DNA from: Neobacillus sp. DY30
GTDB lineage: Bacteria > Bacillota > Bacilli > Bacillales > Cytobacillaceae
NCBI RefSeq assembly: GCF_030123065.1
Contig: NZ_CP126093.1
Span: 5,896,001 to 5,960,000 of the forward strand
Length of the DNA: 64,000 nucleotides
Reading direction: 5' to 3'
The number at the start of each line of letters is the position of its first letter. Positions within the stretch are counted from its first letter, which is position 1. Shown piece by piece: positions 41,224 to 50,866 of the stretch. A program made the position numbers and the translations under genes. The notes under the pieces were generated by a model. That model made no database searches and was not told where the DNA came from. It worked only from the letters and a program-made list of their open reading frames with translations.

Positions 41224-42645
41224 TTAGGCCTCTACACCCATACGTTTTGCATTTTCCACTACGTCCTCAATACGGCCGACTAAGCGGAATGCATCTTCTG
41301 GAAGGTGGTCATACTTACCTTCAAGGACTTCTTTGAAACCACGAACCGTTTCTTTTACAGGTACATATGATCCTGGCTGTCCAGTAAACTGTTCAGCAAC
41401 GTGGAAATTCTGTGATAAGAAGTTCTGGATACGACGCGCACGAAGTACCACTAGCTTATCATCATCAGAAAGTTCATCCATACCTAGGATGGCAATGATA
41501 TCCTGTAATTCACGGTAACGTTGTAATGTTGATTGTACTTGACGAGCTACATTGTAGTGCTCTTCACCAACGATTTCAGGTGACAATGCACGAGAAGTTG
41601 ATGCAAGTGGATCCACCGCAGGGTAGATACCCATCTCAGAAAGCTTACGCTCAAGGTTTGTTGTCGCATCTAAGTGAGCGAATGTTGTAGCAGGAGCCGG
41701 ATCCGTATAGTCATCGGCTGGTACATAAATCGCTTGGATTGATGTTACAGAACCTTTATTTGTAGATGTAATACGTTCTTGTAATTTACCCATCTCAGTA
41801 GCAAGCGTTGGCTGGTAACCTACGGCAGAAGGCATACGGCCTAATAGTGCAGAAACCTCAGAACCTGCTTGCGTGAAACGGAAGATGTTATCCATGAAGA
41901 AAAGAACGTCCTGTCCTTGCTCATCACGGAAATATTCAGCCATTGTCAAACCAGTCAGTGCAACACGCATACGTGCTCCTGGCGGCTCGTTCATTTGTCC
42001 GAATACCATCGCTGTTTGCTTGATAACGCCTGAATCCGTCATTTCATGGAAAAGGTCATTACCTTCACGTGTACGCTCACCAACACCAGCGAATACCGAA
42101 ATACCGCTGTGCTCTTGCGCGATGTTATTGATTAATTCCTGGATTAATACGGTTTTACCTACACCGGCACCACCGAATAGACCGATCTTACCACCCTTGA
42201 TATAAGGAGCAAGTAAGTCTACTACTTTAATACCAGTCTCAAGAATTTCTACTTCCGTAGAAAGGTTTTCAAATGTTGGAGCTTCGCGGTGAATCGAATC
42301 ACGGCGCTCACTCGCTGGAATTTCCTCGTTAAGGTCAATTACTTCACCTAGTACGTTAAATACACGGCCTAGAGTTACGTTCCCAACCGGTACAGAAATA
42401 GGTGCTCCTGTATCAACAACTTCCATTCCACGCATTACACCATCAGTAGAAGCCATTGCAATTGTACGAACAGTATCATCACCTAAATGAAGGGCTACTT
42501 CAAGAGTTAAGTGAATGTCAACTTCAGATTGATTTTGCGCTTTATATTCGATTCTTAAAGCATTATAAATCTCAGGAAGCTGACCGTTTTCGAACTTAAC
42601 GTCGATAACCGGACCCAAAATCTGAAGAACGCGTCCTTTGTTCAT
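41224..42645 (-). CDS. atpD: ATP synthase beta subunit
   Basis: A 473-residue catalytic subunit. The P-loop GGAGVGKT (about 156-163), the catalytic Glu in GVGERTREGNDL and the DELSDDDKL (DELSEED-like) motif are present. Signature PAVDPLASTSR at about 345. Confidence 0.98.
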   Translation of the reverse strand: MNKGRVLQILGPVIDVKFENGQLPEIYNALRIEYKAQNQSEVDIHLTLEVALHLGDDTVRTIAMASTDGVMRGMEVVDTGAPISVPVGNVTLGRVFNVLGEVIDLNEEIPASERRDSIHREAPTFENLSTEVEILETGIKVVDLLAPYIKGGKIGLFGGAGVGKTVLIQELINNIAQEHSGISVFAGVGERTREGNDLFHEMTDSGVIKQTAMVFGQMNEPPGARMRVALTGLTMAEYFRDEQGQDVLFFMDNIFRFTQAGSEVSALLGRMPSAVGYQPTLATEMGKLQERITSTNKGSVTSIQAIYVPADDYTDPAPATTFAHLDATTNLERKLSEMGIYPAVDPLASTSRALSPEIVGEEHYNVARQVQSTLQRYRELQDIIAILGMDELSDDDKLVVLRARRIQNFLSQNFHVAEQFTGQPGSYVPVKETVRGFKEVLEGKYDHLPEDAFRLVGRIEDVVENAKRMGVEA

Positions 42646-42796
42646 TTTTTTCCCTCCTATCTTACTTTTTCACAACCTTCTCTTAAAAAAAGAACGATGT
42701 GAATCACACTTTACTAGTTATCGTCCTGAACGATGAATTCATTTCCACAGACAGGACTTATCAAGACCCCCAAACGGGGTTTATTTTAATAAAAAT
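42646..42796. other. Enlarged atpG-atpD intergenic region
   Basis: About 150 bp with a weak ATCGT/ACGAT hairpin and ACCCC-CAAAC-GGGGT at 42766-42780. No gene. Bacillus atp genes are usually much closer together. Confidence 0.4.
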
Positions 42797-43654
42797 TTAT
42801 TCTAATGCTGCCGCTCCGCCGACAATTTCCGCAATTTCTTGTGTAATCGCTGCTTGACGTGCACGGTTGTAGATTAGTGAATAATTCTTGATCATTTCTT
42901 TCGCATTATCAGTAGCGTTTCTCATTGCAGTCATCCGGGCTGCATGCTCACTCGCTTTACTGTCTAAAAGAGCACCGTAAATTAAGCTCTCAGCATATTG
43001 AGGCAGGAGAACGTCTAAAATTTCTTCTGCAGATGGCTCAAATTCATAAGAGGTAAGCTCTGAAGAAGTTGATAAATCCGTAAGCGGAAGCAATTTCTTC
43101 TCGGTTACTTCTTGAGTAATGGCACTTTTATAATGAGTGTAATATAAGTAAAGTTCATCGAAGGTTCCATCGGAGAACATACCTACTGTACTACTAGTAA
43201 TGTCTTTCACGCTTTCGAAGCTCGGTTGATCGGAAAGTCCAATAATTTCGAGATCAACATTGATACCGCGTTTCGCAAAAAAGTCACGGGCTACACGACC
43301 GATTGCAATGATCGAATATTCATCTTTCGATTTGTGACGACTTTGGATTGTTTGAAATACACGACGGATCACGTTACTGTTAAAAGCACCTGCTAGACCA
43401 CGATCGGATGTCATAACAATATAGCCAGTTTTCTTGACAGGACGAGATTCAAGCATTGGATGATTTACTCCGTTACTGCCCATTGCGACAGCTACCGTAA
43501 CTTCCTGGATTTTCTCCATGTAAGGAACAAATGCCTTTGCATTCATAACTCCACGGTTCCATTTAGCAGCGGAAGTCATCTCCATTGCTTTTGTAATCTG
43601 ACTCATCTTTTTAGTCGAATTAATACTATTTTTTATATCGCGTAATGATGCCAT
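42797..43654 (-). CDS. atpG: ATP synthase gamma subunit
   Basis: A 285-residue rotary shaft subunit with the two long terminal helices: MASLRDIKNSINSTKKMSQITKAMEM at the start and ARQAAITQEIAEIVGGAAAL at the end. Inner Rossmann part contains SDRGLAGAFNSNV. Confidence 0.97.
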   Translation of the reverse strand: MASLRDIKNSINSTKKMSQITKAMEMTSAAKWNRGVMNAKAFVPYMEKIQEVTVAVAMGSNGVNHPMLESRPVKKTGYIVMTSDRGLAGAFNSNVIRRVFQTIQSRHKSKDEYSIIAIGRVARDFFAKRGINVDLEIIGLSDQPSFESVKDITSSTVGMFSDGTFDELYLYYTHYKSAITQEVTEKKLLPLTDLSTSSELTSYEFEPSAEEILDVLLPQYAESLIYGALLDSKASEHAARMTAMRNATDNAKEMIKNYSLIYNRARQAAITQEIAEIVGGAAALE

Positions 43655-43689
43655 AGGTTCTCACCACCCTCTTACAAAGAATGTTTGAT

Positions 43690-43787
43690 TAGGTTAGTTA
43701 GGTTAAGGGGTAGCAGTAGAGGGTGACAGGCACGGTTTTGTAGTGCCTGTTTCCCTTTACTGCCCTTAACCATCCCTTTCCTAACCC
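43690..43787. repeat. Long palindrome of the GTGACAGGCAC family between atpA and atpG
   Basis: GGTTAAGGGG...CAGTA...GTGACAGGCAC (43701-43733) is mirrored by GTGCCTGT...TACTGCCCTTAACC (43743-43771), with outer GGTTAG/CTAACC arms. The transcript would form a hairpin of about 30 bp with bulges. Confidence 0.7.
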
Positions 43788-43809
43788 TTTACAAATTGTC
43801 AGACCCTAC

Positions 43810-45318
43810 TTATTCGGAAACTGCGAACGTCTTTTTGAAGGCGTTAAGTGCAGCAGCCATATCGTCATCAGAAGGAAGATCCTTCGTTTTTGTAATATGG
43901 TCTAACAAGTCTTTGCGATTGTGGTCTAACCAATTAAGGAATTCTGATTCAAAACGACGGACGTCTTCTAATGGAATATCATCAAGGAATCCGCGTGTTA
44001 ATGCATAAAGGATTGCTACTTGCTTTTCAACAGAAAGCGGTCTGTGAAGATCTTGTTTAAGAACTTCAACGGTGCGGGCACCGCGGTTAAGCTTCGCTTG
44101 TGTAGCTTTATCTAAGTCAGAACCGAACTGAGCAAATGCTTCTAGCTCACGGTATGAAGCAAGGTCAAGACGCAGTGTACCTGCTACCTTCTTCATCGCT
44201 TTGATTTGCGCGGATCCACCTACACGAGATACGGATAGACCAGCGTTGATCGCAGGACGAACACCGGAGAAGAATAGGTCTGATTGTAAGAAAATTTGTC
44301 CATCAGTGATGGAGATAACGTTTGTTGGGATATAAGCAGAAACGTCACCGGCTTGTGTTTCGATAAATGGCAATGCAGTGATCGAACCAGCACCAAGTGT
44401 GTCGTTCAATTTCGCTGCACGCTCTAATAAACGGCTGTGCAAGTAGAATACATCCCCTGGATATGCTTCACGACCTGGAGGACGGCGAAGTAATAGGGAA
44501 AGCTCACGGTATGCAGCCGCTTGTTTTGATAAATCATCATATACGATTAAGACGTGCTTGCCAGCATACATAAATTCTTCCGCCATCGCAACACCTGCAT
44601 ATGGAGCTAAGAATAACAATGGAGCTGGTTGTGAAGCAGATGCAGTTACAACGATTGAGTAATCTAACGCACCATGCTTACGAAGGGTTTCAACGGCACC
44701 ACGTACTGTTGATTCCTTTTGACCGATTGCAACGTAGATACAAATCATATCTTGACCTTTTTGGTTCAAGATTGTATCGATTGCAACAGATGTTTTACCT
44801 GTTTGACGGTCCCCGATAATTAACTCACGCTGACCGCGGCCGATTGGCACAAGCGCGTCAATCGCTTTAATACCTGTTTGTAATGGCTCATGAACGGATT
44901 TACGAGCCATAACGCCTGAAGCTACTGCTTCAATCGGGCGAGTTTTTGTTGTATTGATTGGACCCATACCATCAACTGGCTGTCCTAAAGAGTTAACAAC
45001 ACGACCAATTAGTTCCTCACCTACTGGAACCTCCATGATGCGTCCTGTACGACGAACCTCGTCACCTTCTTTAATGTCAGTGAAAGGTCCAAGAATGATA
45101 ATACCAACGTTATTAGCCTCAAGGTTTTGAGCCATACCCATAACGCCATTTGAAAATTCAACAAGTTCTCCAGCCATGACATTGTCGAGGCCATGAACAC
45201 GTGCGATACCGTCACCTACGGAGATAACTGTACCTACATCACTCACTTGAATTTCTGCCTGATAGTTTTCAATTTGCTGTTTTATCAGGGCACTAATTTC
45301 TTCAGCTTTGATGCTCAT
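43810..45318 (-). CDS. atpA: ATP synthase alpha subunit
   Basis: A 502-residue non-catalytic nucleotide-binding subunit with P-loop GDRQTGKT (about 169-176) and the family signature PAINAGLSVSRVGGSAQ. The ATG at 45318 follows AGGGGTG; three extra upstream codons lack support. Confidence 0.98.
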   Translation of the reverse strand: MSIKAEEISALIKQQIENYQAEIQVSDVGTVISVGDGIARVHGLDNVMAGELVEFSNGVMGMAQNLEANNVGIIILGPFTDIKEGDEVRRTGRIMEVPVGEELIGRVVNSLGQPVDGMGPINTTKTRPIEAVASGVMARKSVHEPLQTGIKAIDALVPIGRGQRELIIGDRQTGKTSVAIDTILNQKGQDMICIYVAIGQKESTVRGAVETLRKHGALDYSIVVTASASQPAPLLFLAPYAGVAMAEEFMYAGKHVLIVYDDLSKQAAAYRELSLLLRRPPGREAYPGDVFYLHSRLLERAAKLNDTLGAGSITALPFIETQAGDVSAYIPTNVISITDGQIFLQSDLFFSGVRPAINAGLSVSRVGGSAQIKAMKKVAGTLRLDLASYRELEAFAQFGSDLDKATQAKLNRGARTVEVLKQDLHRPLSVEKQVAILYALTRGFLDDIPLEDVRRFESEFLNWLDHNRKDLLDHITKTKDLPSDDDMAAALNAFKKTFAVSE

Positions 45319-45342
45319 GAGTTTCACCCCTATCTACGAATC

Positions 45343-45879
45343 TTAGCTTAACAATTTACGTTCTAAACGGTCTAGCTTTCCGCGCAAAGAGCCGTCGTAT
45401 ATACGGTTTCCGATTCGGAGCTTAACGCCGCCGAGCAATTCGGAATCCACGATATTTTCAATTCTTAATGACTTCTTGCCAACCTTCGCCGCAAATGTTG
45501 CAGAGATTGCTTCACGTTCTGCTTCTGTAAGCTCACGCGTGCTGTAAACTTCAGCCTCAGCAACTCCCTTTTCATCATTTGCCAGTTCAAAGAATTGGTT
45601 AGCTACTTCAACGATCTCGTCTTCGCGGTGGCGATCAATCAAGATCAATAGTGTATTCAGTACATATGGATTTACCGTTGAAAAAGCTGCTCTTAAAATC
45701 TCTTTTTTCTTATCAAGTGTAAGTTTTAAAGACTTTAAAACTGCTTTTAAGTCAGTATTGTAAACCATAACTTCCTTTACTACACGAAGTTCTTCTTCTA
45801 TTACTTCAAGAAGCTGTTGTTCTTTTGCGATTTGAAAAAGAGCCAACGCGTAGCGTTTTGCTACCATGGAGTTGCTCAT
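45343..45879 (-). CDS. atpH: ATP synthase delta subunit
   Basis: A 178-residue stator subunit, alpha-helical at the N-terminus (VAKRYALALFQIAKEQ) and with the C-terminal LLGGVKLRIGNRIYDGSLRGKLDRL signature. Overlaps atpF by 4 bp. Confidence 0.96.
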   Translation of the reverse strand: MSNSMVAKRYALALFQIAKEQQLLEVIEEELRVVKEVMVYNTDLKAVLKSLKLTLDKKKEILRAAFSTVNPYVLNTLLILIDRHREDEIVEVANQFFELANDEKGVAEAEVYSTRELTEAEREAISATFAAKVGKKSLRIENIVDSELLGGVKLRIGNRIYDGSLRGKLDRLERKLLS

Positions 45880-46403
45880 CGCTTTTCTCCTGCCTCATGA
45901 ATATATTCGTTAATCAGTTTATCTTGGTCTGCTGCATTCAATTCTTTTTCAATTACTTTAGAAGCAATTAATACAGACAAGGAAGCAACTTGTTCACGAA
46001 TAGCGGCAACCGCTTTTTCTTTCTGCTGCTCAATTTCAAGCTTCGCAGATTCTTTCATGCGGTCAGCTTCAGTACGAGCGACAGCAATGATTTCTTCGCG
46101 CTGAATATCGCCTTGCTTTTTCGCATTTTCAATTAAAACTTGTGCTTCTGAACGAGCTTCTTTTAAAAGAGAACGCTGCTCTTCTAATAGTTTCTTTGCT
46201 TCAACGCGGCTTTGCTCTGCTGCTGTAATTTCTCCAGCTACATGCTCTTCACGTTGTTTCATAATGCCCATTAAAGGACCCCAAGCAAATTTCTTCAACA
46301 GCGCCATTAGTACGATAAACATAGCAAGCTGGAAAATAATATCTCCCCAGTTTACACCAGAATGGGCTGCTGCTGCTCCTAATACAAAACTATTTGTTAA
46401 CAC
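45876..46403 (-). CDS. atpF: ATP synthase b subunit
   Basis: A 175-residue stator stalk: one N-terminal membrane helix (about 18-40) and a long, heavily charged coiled coil. GTG start with GGGAG 10 bp upstream. Confidence 0.96.
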   Translation of the reverse strand: MLTNSFVLGAAAAHSGVNWGDIIFQLAMFIVLMALLKKFAWGPLMGIMKQREEHVAGEITAAEQSRVEAKKLLEEQRSLLKEARSEAQVLIENAKKQGDIQREEIIAVARTEADRMKESAKLEIEQQKEKAVAAIREQVASLSVLIASKVIEKELNAADQDKLINEYIHEAGEKR

Positions 46404-46504
46404 CTGCGATTCACTCCCTTCAAGGTCTTTCCTTAAAACAACCTATATATCAGTCGAAATAATTGTCGAAATCAATCGTTTATGTATACGAATGAACATA
46501 AACG

Positions 46505-46562
46505 AATGGCGAAGGTTCTCACGAATGATCTTCGCCATTTATATGAACACTTTTAGGTGTTC
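46505..46562 (-). other. Two consecutive hairpins between atpE and atpF
   Basis: Directly after the atpE stop: GAACAC-CTAAAA-GTGTTC (46562-46545), then a 10-bp stem AATGGCGAAG/CTTCGCCATT (46505-46539). No T run follows, so they are not simple terminators. They may protect or delimit the atpE message. Confidence 0.6.
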
Positions 46563-46564
46563 GA

Positions 46565-46777
46565 TTATTGACCTTGAACCATGAACGCGATAACAACCGC
46601 GATGATAGGAATCGCCTCAACTAACGCAACCCCGATGAACATTGTAGTTTGAAGCATACCACGAGCTTGTGGCTGACGAGCCATACCTTCTACTGTTTTT
46701 GAAACGATAAGACCGTTACCAATACCAGCACCTAGTGCTGCTAAACCAATTGCGATTGCTGCTGCTAAAAGACCCAT
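46565..46777 (-). CDS. atpE: ATP synthase c subunit
   Basis: A 70-residue helical hairpin forming the rotor ring. GAGIGNGLI in helix 1 and the ion-binding Glu in FIGVALVEAIPII in helix 2 (about residue 54) indicate a proton-binding ring, without the extra Gln/Ser pattern of Na+ types. Confidence 0.98.
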   Translation of the reverse strand: MGLLAAAIAIGLAALGAGIGNGLIVSKTVEGMARQPQARGMLQTTMFIGVALVEAIPIIAVVIAFMVQGQ

Positions 46778-46852
46778 TTGAATATTTCCTCCTTTAATGT
46801 ATAAAAAAATGAATTCTTATTTTTTGTTCTTATGATAAGAACGGTTTTTATG

Positions 46853-47563
46853 CTAATGGTCGCTGCTCACTTTGTGAGCTAAGTACACCATTGTTAACAT
46901 ACAGAAAATAAATGATTGGATGGCACCGACAAAGATTGAGAATCCTTGCCATACTAACATCGGCAGTGCAGCGGCGATTGTTCCGCCTACACCGGTTGCT
47001 AAACCAGCTGCGAGTAAGCTTAATAAAATTTCCCCCGCATAAATGTTTCCGTAAAGACGGAGACCGAGAGTCAGAGTATTTGCAAACTCTTCAATAATTT
47101 TGATTGGGAACATAAACCAGAAAGGTTTAAAGAATTCCTTCCCATATGCTCCAGCGCCTTTCATCTTGACACCGTAGTAGTGAGATAATCCCACAACCAA
47201 TGTGGCTAATGTCAACGTAACAGCCGGATCTGCTGTTGGTGATTTCCACCAAAGTTGTCCGTCCACCACGACTGAGAATGGAAGTCCAAGCATATTGGAT
47301 ACAAAGATATACATGATGATGGTAATTCCAAAAATGTGGAATCGTCCGCCATCTTTCCAATCCATCGTACTGTTAATTATGTTTTTAACAAAATCCATGA
47401 CCCATTCCATAAAATTTTGCATTCCGGTCGGTTTCATGGCCAGTCTACGAGTAGATAGGACGGCTAACAAAAAGACAACTGCACTTGCGATGGTAATCAT
47501 CAAAATGTTCGCCAGATTAAATTGGAGCCCAAGAAACGTAACTATTGGAGCTTCGTGATGCAA
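46853..47563 (-). CDS. atpB: ATP synthase a subunit
   Basis: A 236-residue Fo subunit. The essential Arg is in TLGLRLYGNIYAGE (about 168-181). A TTG start at 47563 follows GAGGTG by 8 bp. Confidence 0.97.
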   Translation of the reverse strand: MHHEAPIVTFLGLQFNLANILMITIASAVVFLLAVLSTRRLAMKPTGMQNFMEWVMDFVKNIINSTMDWKDGGRFHIFGITIIMYIFVSNMLGLPFSVVVDGQLWWKSPTADPAVTLTLATLVVGLSHYYGVKMKGAGAYGKEFFKPFWFMFPIKIIEEFANTLTLGLRLYGNIYAGEILLSLLAAGLATGVGGTIAAALPMLVWQGFSIFVGAIQSFIFCMLTMVYLAHKVSSDH

Positions 47564-47586
47564 CAGTATTCACCTCGCTTCCCCCG

Positions 47587-47961
47587 CTATTTATGTAAAA
47601 ATAAATTTTGCGTAAAAAAATCTATCATAATGACAATGTAGGATGTCATTAATCCTATAACCACACTAATGAGATGAAATTGCTCGGGATATCTCATTGT
47701 GATGACAATCGCAAGAGCACCGGTTGCCATTCGTGAAAATGATCCAAGTGAACGAACCGTTCTTCCTTCAGCTGCCGCTTGTCCAAATTTGTCGATTTTA
47801 CGAGCCATCAACCACAAATTAAAGAGGCTCAAACTTGTCCCAAGAATCAATCCCAGAAAGATTGATTGATGCGCAGTGAACCCCCAGCCAAGCACATAAA
47901 AAGACAATAAAAAAAACATCCACTTTCGCTGTCGGGCAAACATTGTTTGAAATTCTGGCAT
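47587..47961 (-). CDS. atpI: ATP synthase subunit I
   Basis: A 124-residue, four-helix membrane protein (GTSLSLFNLWLMARKI is typical) thought to help c-ring assembly or Mg2+ handling. Lies between atpZ and atpB. Confidence 0.9.
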   Translation of the reverse strand: MPEFQTMFARQRKWMFFLLSFYVLGWGFTAHQSIFLGLILGTSLSLFNLWLMARKIDKFGQAAAEGRTVRSLGSFSRMATGALAIVITMRYPEQFHLISVVIGLMTSYIVIMIDFFTQNLFLHK

Positions 47962-47968
47962 GGTTGGT

Positions 47969-48190
47969 TTAATCTCCTGAATAGAACTTGCGAATTGAAA
48001 TGAGCATTGAGTAAATACCGGCCGCTAAACCTATAAACAGTCCAATTATTAAGAAAATTGGCTCTGTACCCCATTGTTTATCGAGCCATCTCCCTGCAAA
48101 AATACCGATTAGAATAGATCCAACCAGGGATGCCAAAATTGCTGACATTAGGGCATAAGCTTTAAATGGATTGCGGTTTTCCTTACGCAT
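47969..48190 (-). CDS. atpZ: AtpZ/AtpI family accessory protein
   Basis: A 73-residue protein with two helices and the motif GRWLDKQWGTEPIFLIIGLFIGLAAGIYSM, which defines the AtpZ/putative F0F1-ATPase subunit family. First gene of the atp operon, 7 bp before atpI. Confidence 0.9.
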   Translation of the reverse strand: MRKENRNPFKAYALMSAILASLVGSILIGIFAGRWLDKQWGTEPIFLIIGLFIGLAAGIYSMLISIRKFYSGD

Positions 48191-48316
48191 ACTATCGCAT
48201 CCTCACTATAAGAGAATACATCAAAAATCGAGGCTTATGTACAAAAGGCAGATAGGTAGAATTCCTGAGAATTCTGTCGAATTATATGAAAACCCTCTCA
48301 TTCTACATCCTTTGTT

Positions 48317-48345
48317 AGCATACCTCAGCCTTTTTCCAATGTCAA
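48317..48345 (-). promoter_or_regulatory. Sigma-A promoter of the atp operon
   Basis: Minus strand: TTGACA, 17-bp spacer, TATGCT. It leaves a leader of about 120 bases before atpZ. The rest of the 48191-48517 gap is A/T-rich with an AGAATTCCTGAGAATTCT palindrome at about 48260-48277 and no gene. Confidence 0.8.
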
Positions 48346-48487
48346 TGGATTTAGGTGAATTAATACACAAACTATTATGCGTAATTTCTTCCATTTGGAA
48401 GTTTTAGTTAACACTATAATTGTAGTGTAATTACCCCTTATTTTTGTGTCGTAATTGTGTCTATTTTGTGAACATATTTGACAAAGA

Positions 48488-48508
48488 GTGGGTCCGTATG
48501 TCCCACTC
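48488..48508 (-). terminator. Weak terminator of the vpr-like gene
   Basis: AGTGGG/CCCACT stem followed by a modest T stretch on the minus strand. Confidence 0.5.
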
Positions 48509-48517
48509 CCATTTGTA

Positions 48518-50704
48518 CTATCGAACTACCGCTCCGATTACCAGCATCGTTTCTATAAAGTCTTCTTTTCCAGCCTTTTTGGCGAAGACTTTAGCAAGAT
48601 AAACTCCATCTGGCGGAAGATTTTCTTCTGTTATTAGTTTGCTGACCAAACCTTTCTTCACATTCTGATTGGTGTCTAAGAAGCCGACAAACCGGAAATC
48701 ATCGGGATTAAAAAGAGCTATACCAAATTCTTCGGCGCCGCCAGGCAGGTAAACCTCATATCTGTAGGTTCCCTGCTGATCGCCGTCCTTAAAGTCAAAC
48801 CCCATGACTCTTGGGTAATTCGGTTCCTCAAGAACATAGATATAAGGAATTTGAATCGGATTGGCCCCTGCATGGATGGTAAGAAAACCATCATGAATTT
48901 TCCCCTTCAGTTCTGCTGGATTAACTTCCAATTCAACCTTGACATCCTTAGACGCACCCGGCTGCAGTGTAAAGGCAAGCGGGAATCGCCAGTTCAGTCC
49001 GTCCGCCTGTTTCGGTATGTCGAACGTGTAGCGCACAGGTTTATCACTTAAGTTCTCAACATGTAAAAAGGCCTTGTGGTTATCCCCTTGACTCTCAAAT
49101 TTTCCGAACCGCAGTGAACTTGGACTAACAAGTGAGGAAGCCTGCACTGCTTCATTCACCTGAATTCTCCCTGCTCCCTGCTCGTAGGTCCTGTACAGTT
49201 TCCCGTTTTTAACCAACGGCTTGGCTGTATTCATTAAGGCTGCCTTAATTTGCTCCGGTGTCCACTCTGGATGTGCCTGTTTAATAAGAGCACACGCCCC
49301 CGCAACATGCGGTGCCGCCATACTCGTACCCTGCAGAGTAAGATAGCCGCCTGGAATGGTAGAGTTAATCGCTACACCAGGTGCTACAATATCAGGCTTT
49401 ACCTCCCATGTGTCTGTGACCGGGCCCCTCGAACTGAAGTCAGCAAGCAAATCCTTCTCTTGGATGATCTCTACTCTCGCTAATGAGTTGGCTTTCCTTT
49501 TTAAACGTTCCCCATCTTTCTTTGAAAGTGAACCAACCGGGATGTCCAACCCCTCTTCAAGATTTCCCAAAAAGCCGCCGCTTAAGTTATTGTAGATGAT
49601 CACTGCCTTAGCGCCCGCCTCACGAGCATTTTTTGCTTTTTCCGTGAAGGTTAATTTTCCTCGTTTAATGAGAACGATTTTGCCCGTAACCTCTTTTAAC
49701 TCTGCTTTCGTTCCAATACCGCCATCTACAATAGGAAAGGAACGATCCAGGCCCCAATTCGCAGACCCCTCCAGCGGTTGAATCCGTAATTTTTCCCGCA
49801 TTCCTTCTATTAATAGAAACGGAACCTCGATCGTTGGGGTGGAAGCCCCAACCGATATCGCCTTTGAGGCTGTTCCAGGTGATCCCACCGTCCAAACATT
49901 CGGCCCAGAATTCCCCGAAGCTGCTATGGCGACAATTCCCTTATCGACAGCTCTGTTCAATGCGAGGCTGATCGGCAAGTCTGGTCCGTTGATATCATTT
50001 CCCAGTGAGAGGTTCATAATATCGACTTTATCCTTAATTGCCTGCTCAATCGCTGACAGGACATTTTCGGTCGTCCCCCCGCCGCCTGGTCCAAGGGCAC
50101 GATACGCAAGAATTTTGGCATCCGGTGCCACACCCTTTAATTTTCCGTTCGCAGCGATAATCCCAGCAACATGAGTGCCATGAACGGTTGCTCTTCCTAA
50201 GGTTTTTGTTTCCATCGGGTCAGTGTCATTATCAACAAGATCACGCCCGCCGGCGTAATTTCTTTTCAGGTCAGGATGGGTGTAATCGACACCCGTATCA
50301 ATTACTCCGACTGTTATACCTTTCCCCGTCAAGCGGCGGTTTTTTTTATCAAAGAGCCCTCGAATCTCTTCGCCGCCGATAATCTTAACGTTCTCCTCGG
50401 CTTGAGCTTTATATTGGTTTACTGGTGAGACGCTAATGATTTGCTTGCTGTTTTGCGCAAGTTTCTCTATTGATTCAGGGTTTCCTTCGACAGAGAAACC
50501 ATAAATCGCTTCTTGAAAAACACGCCTTAATTGGATGTCTTTAAAGGGTTTGATAAGCTGTTGAATATCCTGCGGGGATTGCGGCTGATCAAGAACCACA
50601 ATGGCAATCCGTTCTCTTGGCATTGGAGGTGTCTCAAGTGAACGAGCAGAAGTCGTCGTTTGGAGGGAGAAAACAATTACGAATAAAAGTGTCCATTTCT
50701 TCAT
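48518..50704 (-). CDS. vpr: Secreted subtilisin-like serine protease, Vpr-like
   Basis: A 728-residue protein: signal peptide (1-20), I9-type propeptide (about 30-100), then an S8 catalytic domain with Asp in VIDTGVDYTHPDL (about 150), His in HGTHVAGIIA (about 190) and Ser in GTSMAAPHVAGA (about 480). A protease-associated (PA) domain is inserted between His and Ser (about 310-400, KAKNAREAGAKAVIIYNN), as in Vpr. The C-terminal part (570-728) is a beta-rich module. It is shorter than B. subtilis Vpr (806). Function: extracellular protein degradation. Confidence 0.9.
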   Translation of the reverse strand: MKKWTLLFVIVFSLQTTTSARSLETPPMPRERIAIVVLDQPQSPQDIQQLIKPFKDIQLRRVFQEAIYGFSVEGNPESIEKLAQNSKQIISVSPVNQYKAQAEENVKIIGGEEIRGLFDKKNRRLTGKGITVGVIDTGVDYTHPDLKRNYAGGRDLVDNDTDPMETKTLGRATVHGTHVAGIIAANGKLKGVAPDAKILAYRALGPGGGGTTENVLSAIEQAIKDKVDIMNLSLGNDINGPDLPISLALNRAVDKGIVAIAASGNSGPNVWTVGSPGTASKAISVGASTPTIEVPFLLIEGMREKLRIQPLEGSANWGLDRSFPIVDGGIGTKAELKEVTGKIVLIKRGKLTFTEKAKNAREAGAKAVIIYNNLSGGFLGNLEEGLDIPVGSLSKKDGERLKRKANSLARVEIIQEKDLLADFSSRGPVTDTWEVKPDIVAPGVAINSTIPGGYLTLQGTSMAAPHVAGACALIKQAHPEWTPEQIKAALMNTAKPLVKNGKLYRTYEQGAGRIQVNEAVQASSLVSPSSLRFGKFESQGDNHKAFLHVENLSDKPVRYTFDIPKQADGLNWRFPLAFTLQPGASKDVKVELEVNPAELKGKIHDGFLTIHAGANPIQIPYIYVLEEPNYPRVMGFDFKDGDQQGTYRYEVYLPGGAEEFGIALFNPDDFRFVGFLDTNQNVKKGLVSKLITEENLPPDGVYLAKVFAKKAGKEDFIETMLVIGAVVR

Positions 50705-50866
50705 GTGAAAAATTCCCCTTTTTTCATATCGTTTTCATTTAACGGGGAAAGTATGCAGTTTTTTGGGAGATAGTATTTGGTGCTGCGATTTTTGCTGGTG
50801 AGTGGTAGGTTTGTTCGGCTCAATATCCCCCTTGTGGAGGGAAAATTCCCCCTTCTCAATCCTGTG

